A DNA stretch of 42,149 bases from Rhizophagus sp. LPA8_4_AMF (GCA_021464525.1 JADRCO010000227.1:1-42149), one strand, 5' to 3'; shown: positions 1-11,408, counted from the first letter of the stretch. Translations and numbers: made by a program. The notes: a model not told the origin generated them from the sequence alone.

Positions 1-77
1 TACGGATTTTTCTCAGCTTTTTGTCTATATATTAAAAATAAAAATAAAAATAAAAAATAATAAAATTAATCATTTTG

Positions 78-154
78 CTCATATTCGGCATGTACGTCAT
101 TTATTGCCGGGTATCATTCATATGGTGTAACGACTGTAACGTGCCGAATATGAG
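78..154. repeat. Inverted repeat, 16-base arms
   Basis: The arm CTCATATTCGGCATGT (78-93) is matched in reverse complement by 139-154 with one mismatch, leaving a 45-base spacer. It could form a hairpin or be what is left of a small terminal-inverted-repeat element. The surrounding 1-320 is AT-rich with A/T runs and an AAATA-type simple repeat near 32-65; I see no gene there. Confidence 0.6.
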
Positions 155-320
155 TAATATGATTGATACAGTATATATAATTAAATATGCGTACATGTTT
201 ACGCATTATTTAACGCCGCAGTCTGAAGATCGCCGAAAAAAAATTCTTAGAATTTTTTAATTTATTTTTTTTTTTAAAAAAAATTTTTACTAACAGAATC
301 AAAATTATGATCTGCCATAT

Positions 321-600
321 ATGTCATCCAAATATCGTTTACCGGATTTTAATGATCGGATGACAAGCCAGATTTATGAGAAAAATAGGTTAATTAAATT
401 ATTAGGTCCAGAAAGTAACGTGACGTTCACATGTAGTGAATTTCAGGTCGACAGATCATCTGATATTGTTTATTTCTGATCTGCACTAAGGCAAGTCTTG
501 TGTTTACTGCGTGGCACAGTATGTAGCACAATCAAATTGTATTAATAAATTCATAACCGAACCAAATATTGAAGAAGCCAAATTTAAGGCAACACGAACC
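321..600 (+). pseudogene. Possible decayed coding remnant, unknown
   Basis: A 52-codon ATG reading runs from 321 to 479 (begins MSSKYRLPDFND, contains IKLLGPESNV). A second coding-like stretch in another frame, about 508-600, reads VAQYVAQSNCINKF and EEAKFKATRT. Both have more balanced amino-acid content than the AT-rich surroundings, and neither has a recognisable domain. They may be two parts of one gene with an intron or frame change between them; no convincing splice pair separates them. This could also be chance. I do not recognise the protein. Confidence 0.25.
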
Positions 601-1811
601 ATTTTTTTTTTTTCATCGTGGCAAATTTTTCTGTATTAAATATTACAAATAACTTTATAGTGTTTATATAAAATTTACGGAAATGTATCAACTATCAAAT
701 TGTCGATTTTTATTAAAAATTTCATTTCGTATAGAATAGTATACCATAATCACAATAATATATTTAATCAATTTGGTATTTAATCAAATAATAATTTATA
801 AATGAAGAGTAATACATGCACATCAATATGTCATATTAATTTTGATTTAAGAACATAGAAATTTCGATTGAAAAATTATCTTAAAAGCTTGGTTGAGGCG
901 TATGAACATTTTCTTGGAAAATGATCGCACATTAAACAATGTAAGCCATTTATATTAAAATTGAGTCCATCTTCGCTCAGCAAATGTGGTTGACAATTTT
1001 TACGATTGTACTTATTAACTAATCGAATGGTTTAATTCGTTCGCAACATTTTTATAAATAATTAATTATAAATGTTAATCCACAAAAAAAGTATAAAAGA
1101 CGGTGTCCTATTGATAATTATATACTGTTAAGTGATTAATTTATTTAAATAAATCAGTTTCAATGTCCTTTAATGAAATCATCAGAGGTTAATTTCTATT
1201 CTAATAAACTATTCTTATAAAAAAGCCATGAGAGTTGTTATTACGTGCCTTGGTTAATTATAAGCCTTAAAAGATAAATTTTTTTTTTCTTGATCAATTA
1301 AATTCTGTATTAATAATTTGATAATTTCTCGTATTCACGAGTATAGGTAAAATGCAAATATATTATGCATAATTTGTAAATTAAATAAAATTTTAAACCT
1401 TTTGAAAATAGAATTATCGATCAAATTTTTAATTGATCACGTGTAATAGATTTGATTGGCCATATATGTAAAATAGCCAAGGCTAATCAAAGATTGCGAT
1501 ATGTTTTTTGTTGAACATGTTTATTCGTATTGAAATGGCTTAATAGAAATATTATTAGTAATTATAAGTTTATTTCGCTTTAATTAACTTCATATCTGAT
1601 ATGATCATTATTTTGTTAAATTTCCGATTAAAATGATGCATAACATGAATTGCTATCATAAACTCATAATAAAAATACTTATACAAGAGTTGAGAATGGA
1701 ATGATCCAAAAATTTTATTATAAACACAACATTCTCTTGGACTTGGACTTATTGATACGATTGTAAAAAAAAGAAAGAAAAATAACAAAAAATGATAATT
1801 AATCAAAATTT
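601..1811. other. Non-coding AT-rich stretch
   Basis: Homopolymer runs and AT-rich sequence only. A minus-strand open stretch near 1570-1806 has a hydrophobic beginning but no ATG, and is probably compositional. I see no gene, RNA or transposon end. Confidence 0.5.
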
Positions 1812-2163
1812 ATGACAAAAACTATTTTGATTTTATTTTCTATTTTAACATTTTTGATCATGCGAGCAACAAGGATAATATTATCCACATTTACCACCAT
1901 CGCACATACAACGGGTAACAATTTTTATCCTGAACCATATTGTCTTACTGCCAAGAATGGAACATTTGTTGAATTGCGTACATCCTTTATATTTATGTTT
2001 AATCCTTATTCGCAAACGTTCTAAATTTTACTTTAAAACAGCGTTGGTTGAAAATGGAAATCATACAATCACTACAATGCGAGGTCTTTTGGTGATCGTA
2101 ATTATAACCAGAGCTGTAAGTAATTCATTAGTATTATTTGATTTACGAAGATTATTATGTTAA
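1812..2163 (+). CDS. Possible small secreted or membrane protein, uncertain
   Basis: An ATG reading of 70 codons (1812-2024) begins with a strongly hydrophobic segment (TILILFSILTFLIM, residues 4-17) that could act as a signal peptide or anchor. A more polar tail follows (NNFYPEPYCLTAKNGTF). A second open frame overlaps it and continues to 2163 (KFYFKTALVENGNHTITT). The two may be parts of one gene separated by a frame change, or exons of a spliced gene; a GTAAGT splice-donor-like site lies at 2116. No family is recognised. Hydrophobic leaders arise easily in AT-rich DNA, so this is weak. Confidence 0.25.
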
Positions 2164-3466
2164 ATTTTTCTTTTTTTTAAAAAGTTATATTGAACATTTT
2201 TAAAGAGAGAAATAATGCCACAACAATTTATTAATTATACTAAATTTAATTAAGAATTATATTACAAGTGCGATCTTGACTAAGTATTTTAACTAATTAG
2301 TAAGGTATCTAACTTTTTTTTTACGGAAAAATCACAATAATACAAATAAAAAAAACATAATCAAGAATTATCAATATACTAATTTTTTATAAGTAAAAAA
2401 ATTGTAAATGTTTTAACAAATTTAAAGACAAAATAATTAATGTATTTTTTTTTATGAATCATTTTAATTTGATTAATTTGATTCTAATCTATATTTAATC
2501 GAAATTATTCCTTTTTAAAATATTATGAGTAAATGTTAAAATTAAAATAAATGTAAGTTGATCCATATATTTCACATATTTGTTTATAATAGAATTTATT
2601 TTCATGTCTAAAAACCTTTGAGTTCATTAAGTTGAAGCGGGTAGAAATTGATTCAGTTGATCAAAAAATTAATTAACGTACTTTATCACTAAATACATTA
2701 AGAAAATGTAAATTATTTAAAAATTTTTGAAAATTATGTATTGTGAGCAATAATAAAATGTCATTATCGTGTACTTTTTCAAGTTTCAACTGATAGTTTC
2801 CTGAAAAGGTAACATTTTAAATTGTCTATTAAAAAGATAAGCATTTTATGCTTGCACAATTATTATTTTTTTGCAAATTTACTCTCAAGAGGGGCAAGAT
2901 TATTGTAACTTTAAGAGTGAATTGTCAATGTTGCACTATTCATTTTTTTTATCTCTGTTGCTACCTGAACTTATATTATGCTATAGGTCTGTTATTACTA
3001 ATCTTTGTGAAGTTTACATGTTGAAACTTTGTAGGAGGAAGTGATTTATATTGGCGTAGATATAGTTTATTTTGTGTTTGTAGAAAAGGATGTGGAAGGT
3101 TCATAGTTATCTATAGTGATGGGTATAATTTAGCTGTAGAAATTTACTGGAAAACAAAAAGAGAAAAAAAATAGTTTGACGCTGAAACTCGCATTAAATG
3201 GTCTATGATCATGAAATCCCTTTTCAATAGCATCATATTTCATTTTCTTTTAAAATAAATAAAATTTTGCCCAAATTTTTTAAATTTTCCAGACACTAAA
3301 AATTTTGGGTATAATACATAAGTTATTTATTCACTTTATATGAAGATTATGATGATAAATAAGTATTAAATCACATAATGCTGAATATTTGAGGCAAGAA
3401 TTTACCCACCAGTCTAACAAAATATTTGAAGAGCATGAATCAAATAAGCAATGGATGTGACATACT
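2164..3466. other. Non-coding stretch
   Basis: AT-rich up to about 2850, then slightly more balanced from 2880 to 3460, possibly eroded sequence belonging to the decayed gene that follows. No open frame worth calling was seen on either strand. Confidence 0.4.
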
Positions 3467-4663
3467 TTAATTTCTTGCCATAATCACTTGTTGAACAAAT
3501 AAATCAATTGCAAAATTAACACCAACATCTGTTCCAGGTACAAACCAATGCTTAGAAAGCATTTGCAATTGGAATGTTGATTTGTAAAGCATTGGATATT
3601 CAAGGTGCTGCAACCAGTGGGTATAGGTGTATTATTACTATATTTTACCATGCCAAAACCCACTATTATGTTGCAAAAGTTACTTTAGCCCGCTGAAATT
3701 TATCACAAGAATATAATATACCAATCTTACCTTGGTGACATGTACTCCCGCTTCTGCTAAAAGTTACATTTGTTGATAAGTCACTGCCTAGTGCCTACCA
3801 ATGCTTGACGTGTCCATAACCTAGCCTATTATTAAAAAATCTCTTAAAACTGTGAACATACGTTTCATGCATCCATACTTCACATTTTGTATTCCAGTCA
3901 GTGGTGCTTTGAGTGTTAGCTATCTCACAGGTGATTCTTGCATGAGGATAACCCTGTGTAAATATATTATTTATATTGGGAAATTGTTCCTGAAATTAAT
4001 TGTGCCAGTGAAGTATAAAACTATAAAAGTACACCTATGGGAGTTTCATAGGTTGAAGTAGAACCAACAATGGAAACATAGTCACTAGAAGGTGGAGAAG
4101 GATGCGGAATTAAGGGATGTGTGACAGTAGAAACTCTTCCACAAACAGCAATATCTGGCTCAATTTGTTTTTTATTGCCGGTTAGTTTGTAATAACCTAT
4201 AAGAAACAAATGTGAACCATCATTACAAGCTGAAAACCAAGCAGATGTAAAGGAAGAACCTCTTACATGGTTGACTAAGTACCTCTATCAGGCCAAGTTT
4301 CATGCTATTATTCAGTTCTTTAACCATAAAGTAGTCTTGAATATATGATATTACAGCTTCATATACCAGCTTAGCCATCACAATATTATATGCATTTTTT
4401 ATGTCCAAATTGAACTCAACACTTTTCTTGACTGAAACGAAATTTTGGATATATCTTACAGACTTACACTGAAATATTTGAAAGTGAAGACTGTATCATA
4501 TGAAGTAACATTGGGCAGATAAAGAATCTGCATGAGGCACACTTACCTATCTTCTCTTGGGAGTTTTTAGTAACTTAGGATATTTGTGGAATATATTATC
4601 AACACTATTTTGAATAATTCTACACGCTGTTCTCCAGCCAAAGTTCAAAGAAGTTGAAGACAT
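3467..4663 (-). pseudogene. Decayed multi-part gene of unknown function
   Basis: On the minus strand, coding-like text runs from an ATG at 4663 (MSSTSLNFGWRTACRIIQ) down to a stop at 3467-3469 (end reads FVPGTDVGVNFAIDLF then QQVIMARN). In between are VEFNLDIKNAYNIVMAKLVY (about 4420-4361), FTSAWFSACNDGSHLFL (about 4241-4191), a proline-rich HPLIPHPSPPSSDY segment, and WNTKCEVWMHETYVHSF (about 3890-3840). The pieces lie in different frames with several stops, so it is broken. Between VLSQP and HVRGSSFTSAW (near 4265) the reading simply shifts frame, and both sides remain coding-like, so I prefer a frameshift over the intron that GTAAGA...TATAG would suggest. Near 4560 a GTAAGT follows an in-frame TAG and may be a real donor site. 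No domain is recognised; it could be a host family or a transposon-encoded protein. Confidence 0.45.
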
Positions 4664-5331
4664 TTTTGAGGAGTATTTTGTGCGAAAAATGTAAAAAAAT
4701 AGACAGTAATTTGATCAAATATCAGTATTCTGCGTGGTACAATGATAGCCAATCATTCAAACATTCACCCCCATATTGAATACTCCTGTGCCTAACAAGG
4801 CATTGTTTATCACGTGATTTTAGGGTCGCACTGGCGATACGGGTCGCCAATGACATTTTCCCAATATTAGTATGCATAAGATGATTATTGTTTGAATTAG
4901 AAAATGGATTATGAATTGATTGTCAACTGATAAAAATATAAACACTCTGTTAGTCATGTTACAATTGCTCTTTTTGTTATTTTTTTAACGTATTACAGAG
5001 ATGAAAATATAATTATAGATATCCATCTCAAAAAGATTCTTTTAAAATGATAAAAAAGTAGAGTTTTCACTCATGGATGATAAATTACTATTCCCTTGAC
5101 GAATCCAAAGAATGCCGGTCCAGGATTTGCTTTTTGAAATAAGGTCATGTTCATAGACCGATAAATCGAGTCTTTTGGGAAGTTTTTTTACCAAATTAAA
5201 AGTTCAGATCCTCGAATCAGACTTATTTATTTTATTTTTATGATAGAGACAGAGAGTGAGACAAACCAGTCTTGACGGTTCTCAAATTAGACTTATGTGG
5301 GAAGTGGAAAAGTGAAAATATTCTAAAATAC
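4664..5331. other. Non-coding stretch
   Basis: No gene seen. Around 4740-4870 base composition is more balanced and includes TCACGTGATTTT, a relative of the TCACATGATT word that recurs at 5351, 10757 and 15378. Confidence 0.4.
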
Positions 5332-5359
5332 AATCATGTGATGAAATAATCACATGATT
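5332..5359. repeat. Perfect 11-base palindrome with 6-base loop
   Basis: AATCATGTGAT (5332-5342) is followed by a six-base spacer and then by its exact reverse complement (5349-5359). It lies about 190 bases before the ATG of the SLR gene at 5547. It could be a dimeric protein-binding site, or part of a longer repeat whose right half is also seen near 10755. Confidence 0.55.
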
Positions 5360-5456
5360 TGCGCAGTAGTATTTGGCTACACAAACGTCAAGATTCGTAA
5401 TGATTACGTAATCACTTTCTTAATTAGTTAGCCAAAATTGCTACTTAAGCACAAAA

Positions 5457-5490
5457 GCCGATCAACGTGTGATACAAAATATAAATACGG
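5457..5490 (+). promoter_or_regulatory. Weak copy of the SLR upstream signature
   Basis: GCCGATCAACG is followed by GATACAAAATATAAATA, about 60-90 bases before the ATG at 5547. It is a poor match to the family boxes, but the preceding TTGCTAC and ACAAAAG words also occur before the pseudogene at 6885 (6801-6815), suggesting a shared sub-type. Confidence 0.35.
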
Positions 5491-5546
5491 TATGTTGAAA
5501 AAAAAAATATTTTTCTTTCACTTGTTTTAAATTTACTTCGTTTAAT

Positions 5547-6557
5547 ATGTTTAATATGCAATTTAATTCAGATAACATCAACTTATCTAATAAAAATAAT
5601 GTATTGCATGAATTTTCTAAAATTATTCAAAATTTTGATAGAATGAACATAAAAGAAATAGAACCTACAACGCAAAAAAACATTCATGAAAATATTTTTG
5701 AAGAAGATTTAAGTATTGTAATTGATGAGTTAATAAATATTTATTTTAAGGAATTAAATGAAGGAATAGAAAAAAAAGTAAGAAAGCAGAATATAATTAA
5801 TTATATCAGTAATCACAAGATAAATTTTCAAGAAATTATTAACTGGCTTTTAAATAACCAAAATGATTCAAATTCTATCTGCTTACTTGGATATTTTAAT
5901 TATCATGGAATTGAAGTTGATGTTAATAAACAAAGAGCATTAGAATTATTTCAAAAAGCAACAAATTTAGGAAATATTATAGCTGAACTTAATCTCATTA
6001 ATATGTATATTGATGGAAAAGGTATTAGTAAAGATTATGATAAAGCTTTTGAATTGTCTAAAAAATTAGCAAATACAGGATATCCATGTGGAATAAATTT
6101 GCTAGGGTATTGTTATTACAATGGAATTGGAACTGATGCAAACACGCCAAAAGGAGTTGAATTATATCAAAAGACAGCAAAATTAGGCAATTGTTTAGCA
6201 CAATACAATCTTGCTCATATATACAAAGATGGAGATGGTATTGAACAAGATCATGATAAAGCTTTTGAGCTTTTTAATAAATCAGCTGAAAAAGAATATT
6301 CAGATGGGATAACTATGTTAGGGTATTGTTATAATAATGGGATTGGAACTGTTGTTGATAAGCAAAAAGCATTTGAATCATATCAAAAGGCATCAGTTTT
6401 GGAAAATCATTATGCACAAACTTATCTTGCTTTGATGTATGAAAATGGAGATGGAATTGAAAAAAACATAAAACAGGCAATTTATTGGTATAAAAAATCT
6501 GCTAAACAAGGACACGAATATGCTCAATATAAATTAGAAGAACTTTCAAAGGAATGA
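5547..6557 (+). CDS. Sel1-like repeat protein, 6 repeats
   Basis: A 336-residue protein, open throughout, with no intron needed. Residues 1-105 are the family N-terminal module, with IIQNF at 26-30, FEEDLSIVID at 51-60, VRK at 78-80 and WLLNNQ at 100-105. From about residue 109 there are six Sel1 repeats of about 36 residues with the LGYCYYNGIGTD / KAFELYQKAA pattern, ending in AIYWYKKSAKQG and a short cap. Sel1 repeats fold as paired alpha helices and act as protein-binding scaffolds, often in signalling. No signal peptide or membrane segment is seen, so it is probably cytosolic. The ATG at 5547 is the first in frame; MFN is followed closely by another Met. Its closest neighbour is the pseudogene at 6885, in the same orientation 330 bases on. 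The binding partner cannot be told from sequence. Confidence 0.9.
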   Translation: MFNMQFNSDNINLSNKNNVLHEFSKIIQNFDRMNIKEIEPTTQKNIHENIFEEDLSIVIDELINIYFKELNEGIEKKVRKQNIINYISNHKINFQEIINWLLNNQNDSNSICLLGYFNYHGIEVDVNKQRALELFQKATNLGNIIAELNLINMYIDGKGISKDYDKAFELSKKLANTGYPCGINLLGYCYYNGIGTDANTPKGVELYQKTAKLGNCLAQYNLAHIYKDGDGIEQDHDKAFELFNKSAEKEYSDGITMLGYCYNNGIGTVVDKQKAFESYQKASVLENHYAQTYLALMYENGDGIEKNIKQAIYWYKKSAKQGHEYAQYKLEELSKE

Positions 6558-6812
6558 GATTTGTGTTTACGTAATTTAAATAACTTATTTAGTGTAATTA
6601 TTGCATTATATAGAATTTTAGAAATTTTTTTAAAGAATAGAATAATTCTTCCATTTTATCTGACTACAACAAGATATAAATCTGTAATTTTCCTTACGTT
6701 CATAATTATTTAACTTTGTATAACGGGAATTAACTTTGTAACGTACACAAAAATACACAAAATTGATCAACAATAAATAAAAATGCGGTAAACACAAAAT
6801 TTGCTACACAAA
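6558..6812. other. Spacer between SLR copies
   Basis: AT-rich, no gene. An AATAAATAAAAATGCGGTAAA stretch near 6772-6791 resembles the CTGCGG/CCGCAG word found just before the first box in other copies. Confidence 0.3.
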
Positions 6813-6840
6813 GGTTGATCTGCAGCATCACATAAATACT
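6813..6840 (+). promoter_or_regulatory. SLR upstream signature (first box clear)
   Basis: GTTGATCTGCAG (6814-6825) is a near-exact copy of the first box. It is followed directly by CACATAAATAC, a shortened version of the second box. It lies 60-70 bases before the ATG at 6885, closer than in the other copies, so part of the second box may have been deleted along with the decay of the gene. Confidence 0.5.
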
Positions 6841-6884
6841 TTGTGATAAAATTTCCCTTATCGTTATTATTAAATTACTTTATA

Positions 6885-7868
6885 ATGTCTAAAATACAAC
6901 ATAAGTCAGATACCGATGATTTATCCACTATTAATAATTCATTACACGAGTTTTTTCAAATTGTTCAAAATTATGATAAAATGAATGTAAAAGAAATGGA
7001 GTCTACAACCAAAAACATTCATGAAAATATTTTTGACGAAGTATTGTAATTGATGAATTAGTCAATTTTCGCTTTAATAAGTTAAATGAAGGATAGAAGT
7101 AAATGTATGAAAACAGCAAATTCTTAATTATATTAATAACATTAAGATAAATTTGCAAGAAGTTTTTAACTGGCTTTTGAGTAGCCAAAATGATTCAAAT
7201 TCTATTTATTTGCTTGGATATTTTATAATCATGGAATTGGAATCAATGCTGACATGCAAAAGGCATACAAATTAATTCAACAAGCAGCAGAATTAGAAAA
7301 TAATGCAGCTCAGTATAGCCTTGCTAACCTATAGGTGATGTCGATAAAAATTATGATGAGGCTTTTAAAATATCAAAAAAATTAGCAAAAAAGGATGTTT
7401 ATGTGGAATATATCTGCTGGGATATTGTTATATTTGTGGAATCGGAACTGAGTTAAATATGAAAAAGGAATTGAGCTATATCATAAGTCGGAAAATTTAG
7501 GTAATTGTTTAGCACAATATAATCTTGCCCATATGTTCAAAGATGGAGATAATGTTAACCAAGATTAAAATAAAGCTTTTGAGCTTTTTAAAAAATCGGC
7601 TGAAAAAGAATATTCAGATGGGATAACTATGTTAGGGTATTGTTATTATAATGGAGTTGGAACAAGTATAAACATGCAAAAAGCATTTGAATCATATCAA
7701 AAGGTAGCAGAATTGTAAAATGATTGCGCTCAATTTAATCTCGTTTTAATGTATGAAAATGGAGATGGAGTTAATAAAAACGTGAAACAGGTTATTTATT
7801 GGTATAAAAAATCTGCCGAACAAGGTTATCAATATGCTCAAGATACGTTAGAAGGACTTAAAGTATGA
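6885..7868 (+). pseudogene. Decayed Sel1-like repeat gene
   Basis: Full-length relic of the neighbour at 5547. It opens at an ATG (6885: MSKIQHKSDTDDLSTINN) and reads in frame for about 54 codons through KEMESTTKNIHENIFDE. After that the family sequence continues but jumps frame several times and carries stops, for example IYLLGYF near 7204, LGYCY near 7417, and a final YWYKKSAEQGYQYAQ to a TGA at 7866-7868. Repeat content matches the six-repeat form. At least five disruptions are spread over the gene, so it is non-functional unless the short N-terminal product is made. The promoter-like box upstream is still well kept, suggesting that the coding decay is fairly recent. Confidence 0.85.
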
Positions 7869-8300
7869 GAAAATAAATATATTTGATGTTTTTATTAAGC
7901 CGTACAAAATTATTATCATGTTAACCTATCTTATTAATAAAATTGCAGTATTTTATCCAAACCACAAATACTTTTCGCGTAAGTCCAGAGTGACTAATGT
8001 TATTATTTAACTACAGAAAAGTTTATTGATAATATATTTTTTCTCATAACGCTAAACACTCACTTTATTTTATTTAAAGGTACATCAATGAACCAATGAC
8101 CGCAAGAGTAAAAACTAAGTTAATACGAACAAGTCATAATAGCCTAAATTATTACGATTCTATACTAATGTAATTTATACCTGGTTCTTTAATATAAACC
8201 AAAAAAGACACTCATCTCCTTTCGCATCAGACAATCCCACTCCGGACAATAAGTGTATCGTCCAAAAGAGTGAGAAATCATTTCCTTTTTTCCATCAGAA
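7869..8300. other. Non-coding stretch
   Basis: No gene seen. The missing N-terminal module of the next SLR remnant is not recognisable here, so this segment probably replaced it. Confidence 0.35.
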
Positions 8301-9016
8301 ATTGGTGACTATTAAATAATCAAAAAGACTCAAATTTGATTTATTTTTTAATTATCAAGGTATTGATGTTAACATTGATATGCATAATCCATTCGAATTA
8401 TATCAAAAAGTAGCAAAATCAGAAAACAATGCAGCTCAATTTAATCTTGTTATTATGTATGTTGATGGAGAGTGTTGTGTTGTAATAGAAATTATCCTCC
8501 TGTCCCAAATGTAAACAAATGAATGCCAAATTTACAAAGTTCATATTCCAAATTGAGAAGTGTGAAACAGTTGAAATCATTTTTGTAAATTCCTTCGGTT
8601 GCTATAATAATTTATTTTTAATAATTTTATTAATTTTTCATTTTTTATTATCTGTTATTATTCCCATATTTCATATTTCATAATTTATATAATATGATAA
8701 TATTTTTCTTAAGTTTTTATTTTTCATGAAAAAGACTTTTGAATTATCTAATAAATTACTAGATAAAGAGTATACAGGCAGGATAGGATATTGTTATGAA
8801 AAAGGGATCGAAACCGATGTTAATGATCAAAAGTATTTGAGTTCAAAAGCAGTAAAGCTCGAAAATTATTATGTCCAATATAATCTTTTGATTTACGAAA
8901 AGGGAATAGAATTGAAAAGATATGAATCAAGTTTATTGATATAAAAATCTGTTGAACAAGGAGATTTAGTTGCTCAAGTTAAAAGAACTTTAGAGAGTGA
9001 ATTACATATGTTTTAA
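8301..9016 (+). pseudogene. Decayed, interrupted SLR gene lacking its N-terminus
   Basis: Starts inside the family sequence at LNNQKDSNLIYF (about 8312) and continues through DMHNPFELYQKVAKSENNA to MYVDGE (about 8474). Then comes about 250 bases of unrelated AT-rich sequence. Family text resumes with KKTFELSNKLLDKEYTG (about 8729) and GYCYEKGIETDV, and ends at a TAA at 9014-9016 (LESELHMF). The N-terminal module and the middle repeats are missing, and the tail has lost codons and changes frame. No usable start or promoter box is present. Confidence 0.75.
8476..8725. other. Inserted foreign segment within the SLR relic
   Basis: About 250 bases that split the SLR relic between the MYVDGE and KKTFELS segments. 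The left part, CTCCTGTCCCAAATG, recalls the terminal repeats of Tc1/mariner-type miniature elements, but no matching inverted end was found on the right, nor a clear target-site duplication. It may be a truncated element or filler from a deletion repair. Confidence 0.3.
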
Positions 9017-10894
9017 TTTAAAACTTTAAATAGATTGAAGTTTCCAGAGACGCGATAATTCAACAGGAAACTCAGCAAAGCAAAATCTATTTAATATGTT
9101 CCAAATGATCTAAAGAGCTTTCTCAAGAATTCTCCTTTAGATTACTACTCAAATTTTTCTCGAACCACTTAATGTACACATTAATTATTAACCGATTATT
9201 TGAACCTTCACTAGATAACAAAAAAAAAAAACAAAAAAAAGTATTAGATAAAGAATCAGCTGCATCTACAGGAATGATCCAGTAAAAAGGAACCGTTTGA
9301 TATGGATAATTCCCCTAACTGACTCAATATTTTTCACAATCTATATAACAATATTGTCACTGGTGAAAACCATCTTAGTAAGACAATGCAAGAAGTTCTT
9401 CGCTATTACTTTGATTTTGGGGAAGCATCAATAAAACATTAAGAACATTATGGAACATTGAAATTTGGGAGTTGCTGGTGAAACGAGGACGCAGCTTCCC
9501 AAAGATGTTTCAAAATAGAGAGAACTGAAGAAGCCCAAAGTTTTATGGTTTTGACTGCGATAGGATAAGTTACAAATTTCCTATCATCATGACATCAAAT
9601 ACATGATTGCTGTTTACACGTAGATAATTACTATTGCTGGCACTAGTTCATTTTCGAGCATCAGGTGAACCAATCCCTTCTGGAGATTTTTGCCATCATT
9701 GATCGAATGATAAATTAAAACAAGTGTAGGAGCCCGCAACGAATAAACGGCGGATACTGGGATATTTTAAAAAGCTGAAGTGTCATCTGTATTTTAGTTT
9801 AGATAGAAAGCAATTCATCATATATTTGGGCTGCGATCTTGAATTTATAAGATTAAAAATACTTAAACTTTATATCTCGTAATAAATAGCAATATGTATT
9901 GAGTAAATGTCTAATAAATGTCAGTTGATTTTCTGAACTGGAAATAATAATAAAGCACCTTAACAAGAAAAAATTGCAAGAATACTCTGGAATACGTTAC
10001 ACGTATCATTTGATTTGTGTTAGGCCAAAACATGGAGTGGTATTTTGTCCTTTATTTTTTGTAAAAAAATTTCTTACTGTTAGATTCACCAAGTCTACTT
10101 TTAAAAAAGTGTTTGAAAAGCGGGAGGTGAAGAAGATTTATTTTAATAGGTCCTACACAAAAATTTAGTATTAAAGAGAAAGATCAAAGAAATAAGCTAA
10201 TTCAATCATCCGTGATTTCTATTGGTATTTTATGTGAATAGAAGCTACAGCCGAAATACCACTTCAATATTACATACCATGTCAACTAACAAGTTTGATT
10301 CCAAAATCTTCATATAATTTTACTATTATTTTTTTCCTGATTTTCTCACATTTTTCTGTATTATTTCAAAATTGCAAATTTGTAAGATAATTTAAAAATA
10401 CTATAATTAGACTATTATTTTAATTGTATAAATAAACCACGTTTACACCATTGGTTCAATATTCGACTGATTGCAGTCAGCAGAACGAAAATCTTTATTC
10501 TAATTAACTATAATTTTTTTATATTTGTCTAAAATATTTACAATATTTTTATTATTTTGTTTTGAAATGTAGTTTACTATACGTTTATTTATATCAAAAA
10601 AATGGTTTGAAGCGTAATTTATTGCAATAATTGGATATATTGCGATATTACCTACTGCATAGAAAATATAATTGCTCTTCTACTGTATTTATTTATATTA
10701 TTTTGAATTATCAAATATTAATAATTTACTAGGTAACGGGAGTCCGAAGTGGTATAATCACATGATTTTCAGTAATATTACGTTTACCCTGATTCAATGA
10801 TTCATTGCCATATACGTATCGTGACAGACGGACATTGCATAGTTTTGTGTACTTGAAAGTCCTTCGCTACGCTTCGGACAAGTATTATCTCATT
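9017..10894. other. Long stretch without a supported gene
   Basis: Mixed AT-rich sequence. A 64-codon open stretch near 9974-10168 has no ATG start and no recognisable family. A more balanced patch at 9280-9740 might be an eroded coding or transposon relic, but no consistent reading was found. The word ATAATCACATGATTT near 10753 matches the right arm of the palindrome at 5349 and is again followed by CAGTA.TATT, so part of an SLR upstream region may be present here. Confidence 0.35.
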
Positions 10895-11052
10895 TATCTC
10901 ATTATTCAAATTTTGATAAATGAATATGAAGGAAATAGAATCTACAGCTGAAGATCTATCAGGAGCGATTAATTATTTTAAAAAGTACTTAATAGAATTA
11001 ATGGCCAATAATCAATATGATGTTTTATTAATACTATTTTTACTATTTTAGA
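10895..11052 (+). pseudogene. Small SLR N-terminal remnant
   Basis: The sequence around 10897-10953 reads as the family words Q-N-F-D-K then MNMKEIESTAEDL (from the ATG at 10921) with a frame change between them. About 55 bases on, ANNQYD (near 11005) resembles the WLLNNQ segment of the N-terminal module. Nothing of the Sel1 repeats follows before the next intact gene. It is a deeply deleted copy. Confidence 0.5.
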
Positions 11053-11408
11053 AAATTAGATCCTAGCTGCAATAGAAAAATTTCCATTATTTAATTGACG
11101 TTAATCTAACCCAGACTCTATTTTGAAACAGTTTTAAACAGATTTATTTTTCATTTTGTTAGTAGGGCTTAATCAACTCAAACAAACTCATAAGCTACAA
11201 TCGAGAAATCAATTAATAACTGAATGAAAATGCAACGATCAATTGTATTGACCACGTCGGTTAATTCGCTTTTATGTTTCACAATATTTTTCTAAAATTA
11301 TTAAAAAAAAATTAGCTTGTTTAGTTAAAACATTTTGTAATCAAATAGTCGAAGTTACCCTAATTAAGATCAACCAATCGCTGCTAATACACTGCGGACC
11401 AAAAACAT

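Noticed and set aside
1570-1806. Minus-strand open stretch with a signal-peptide-like start
   Set aside because: It has no ATG at its beginning, and the hydrophobic start comes from poly-T-rich DNA.
4200-4275. Intron-like GTAAGA...TATAG on the minus strand in the decayed gene
   Set aside because: The supposed intron itself reads as good protein (SSFTSAWFSACNDGS) continuous with the next segment, so a frameshift explains the data better.
9974-10168. Open stretch of 64 codons
   Set aside because: No ATG at its start, no recognisable family and no neighbouring support; probably chance.
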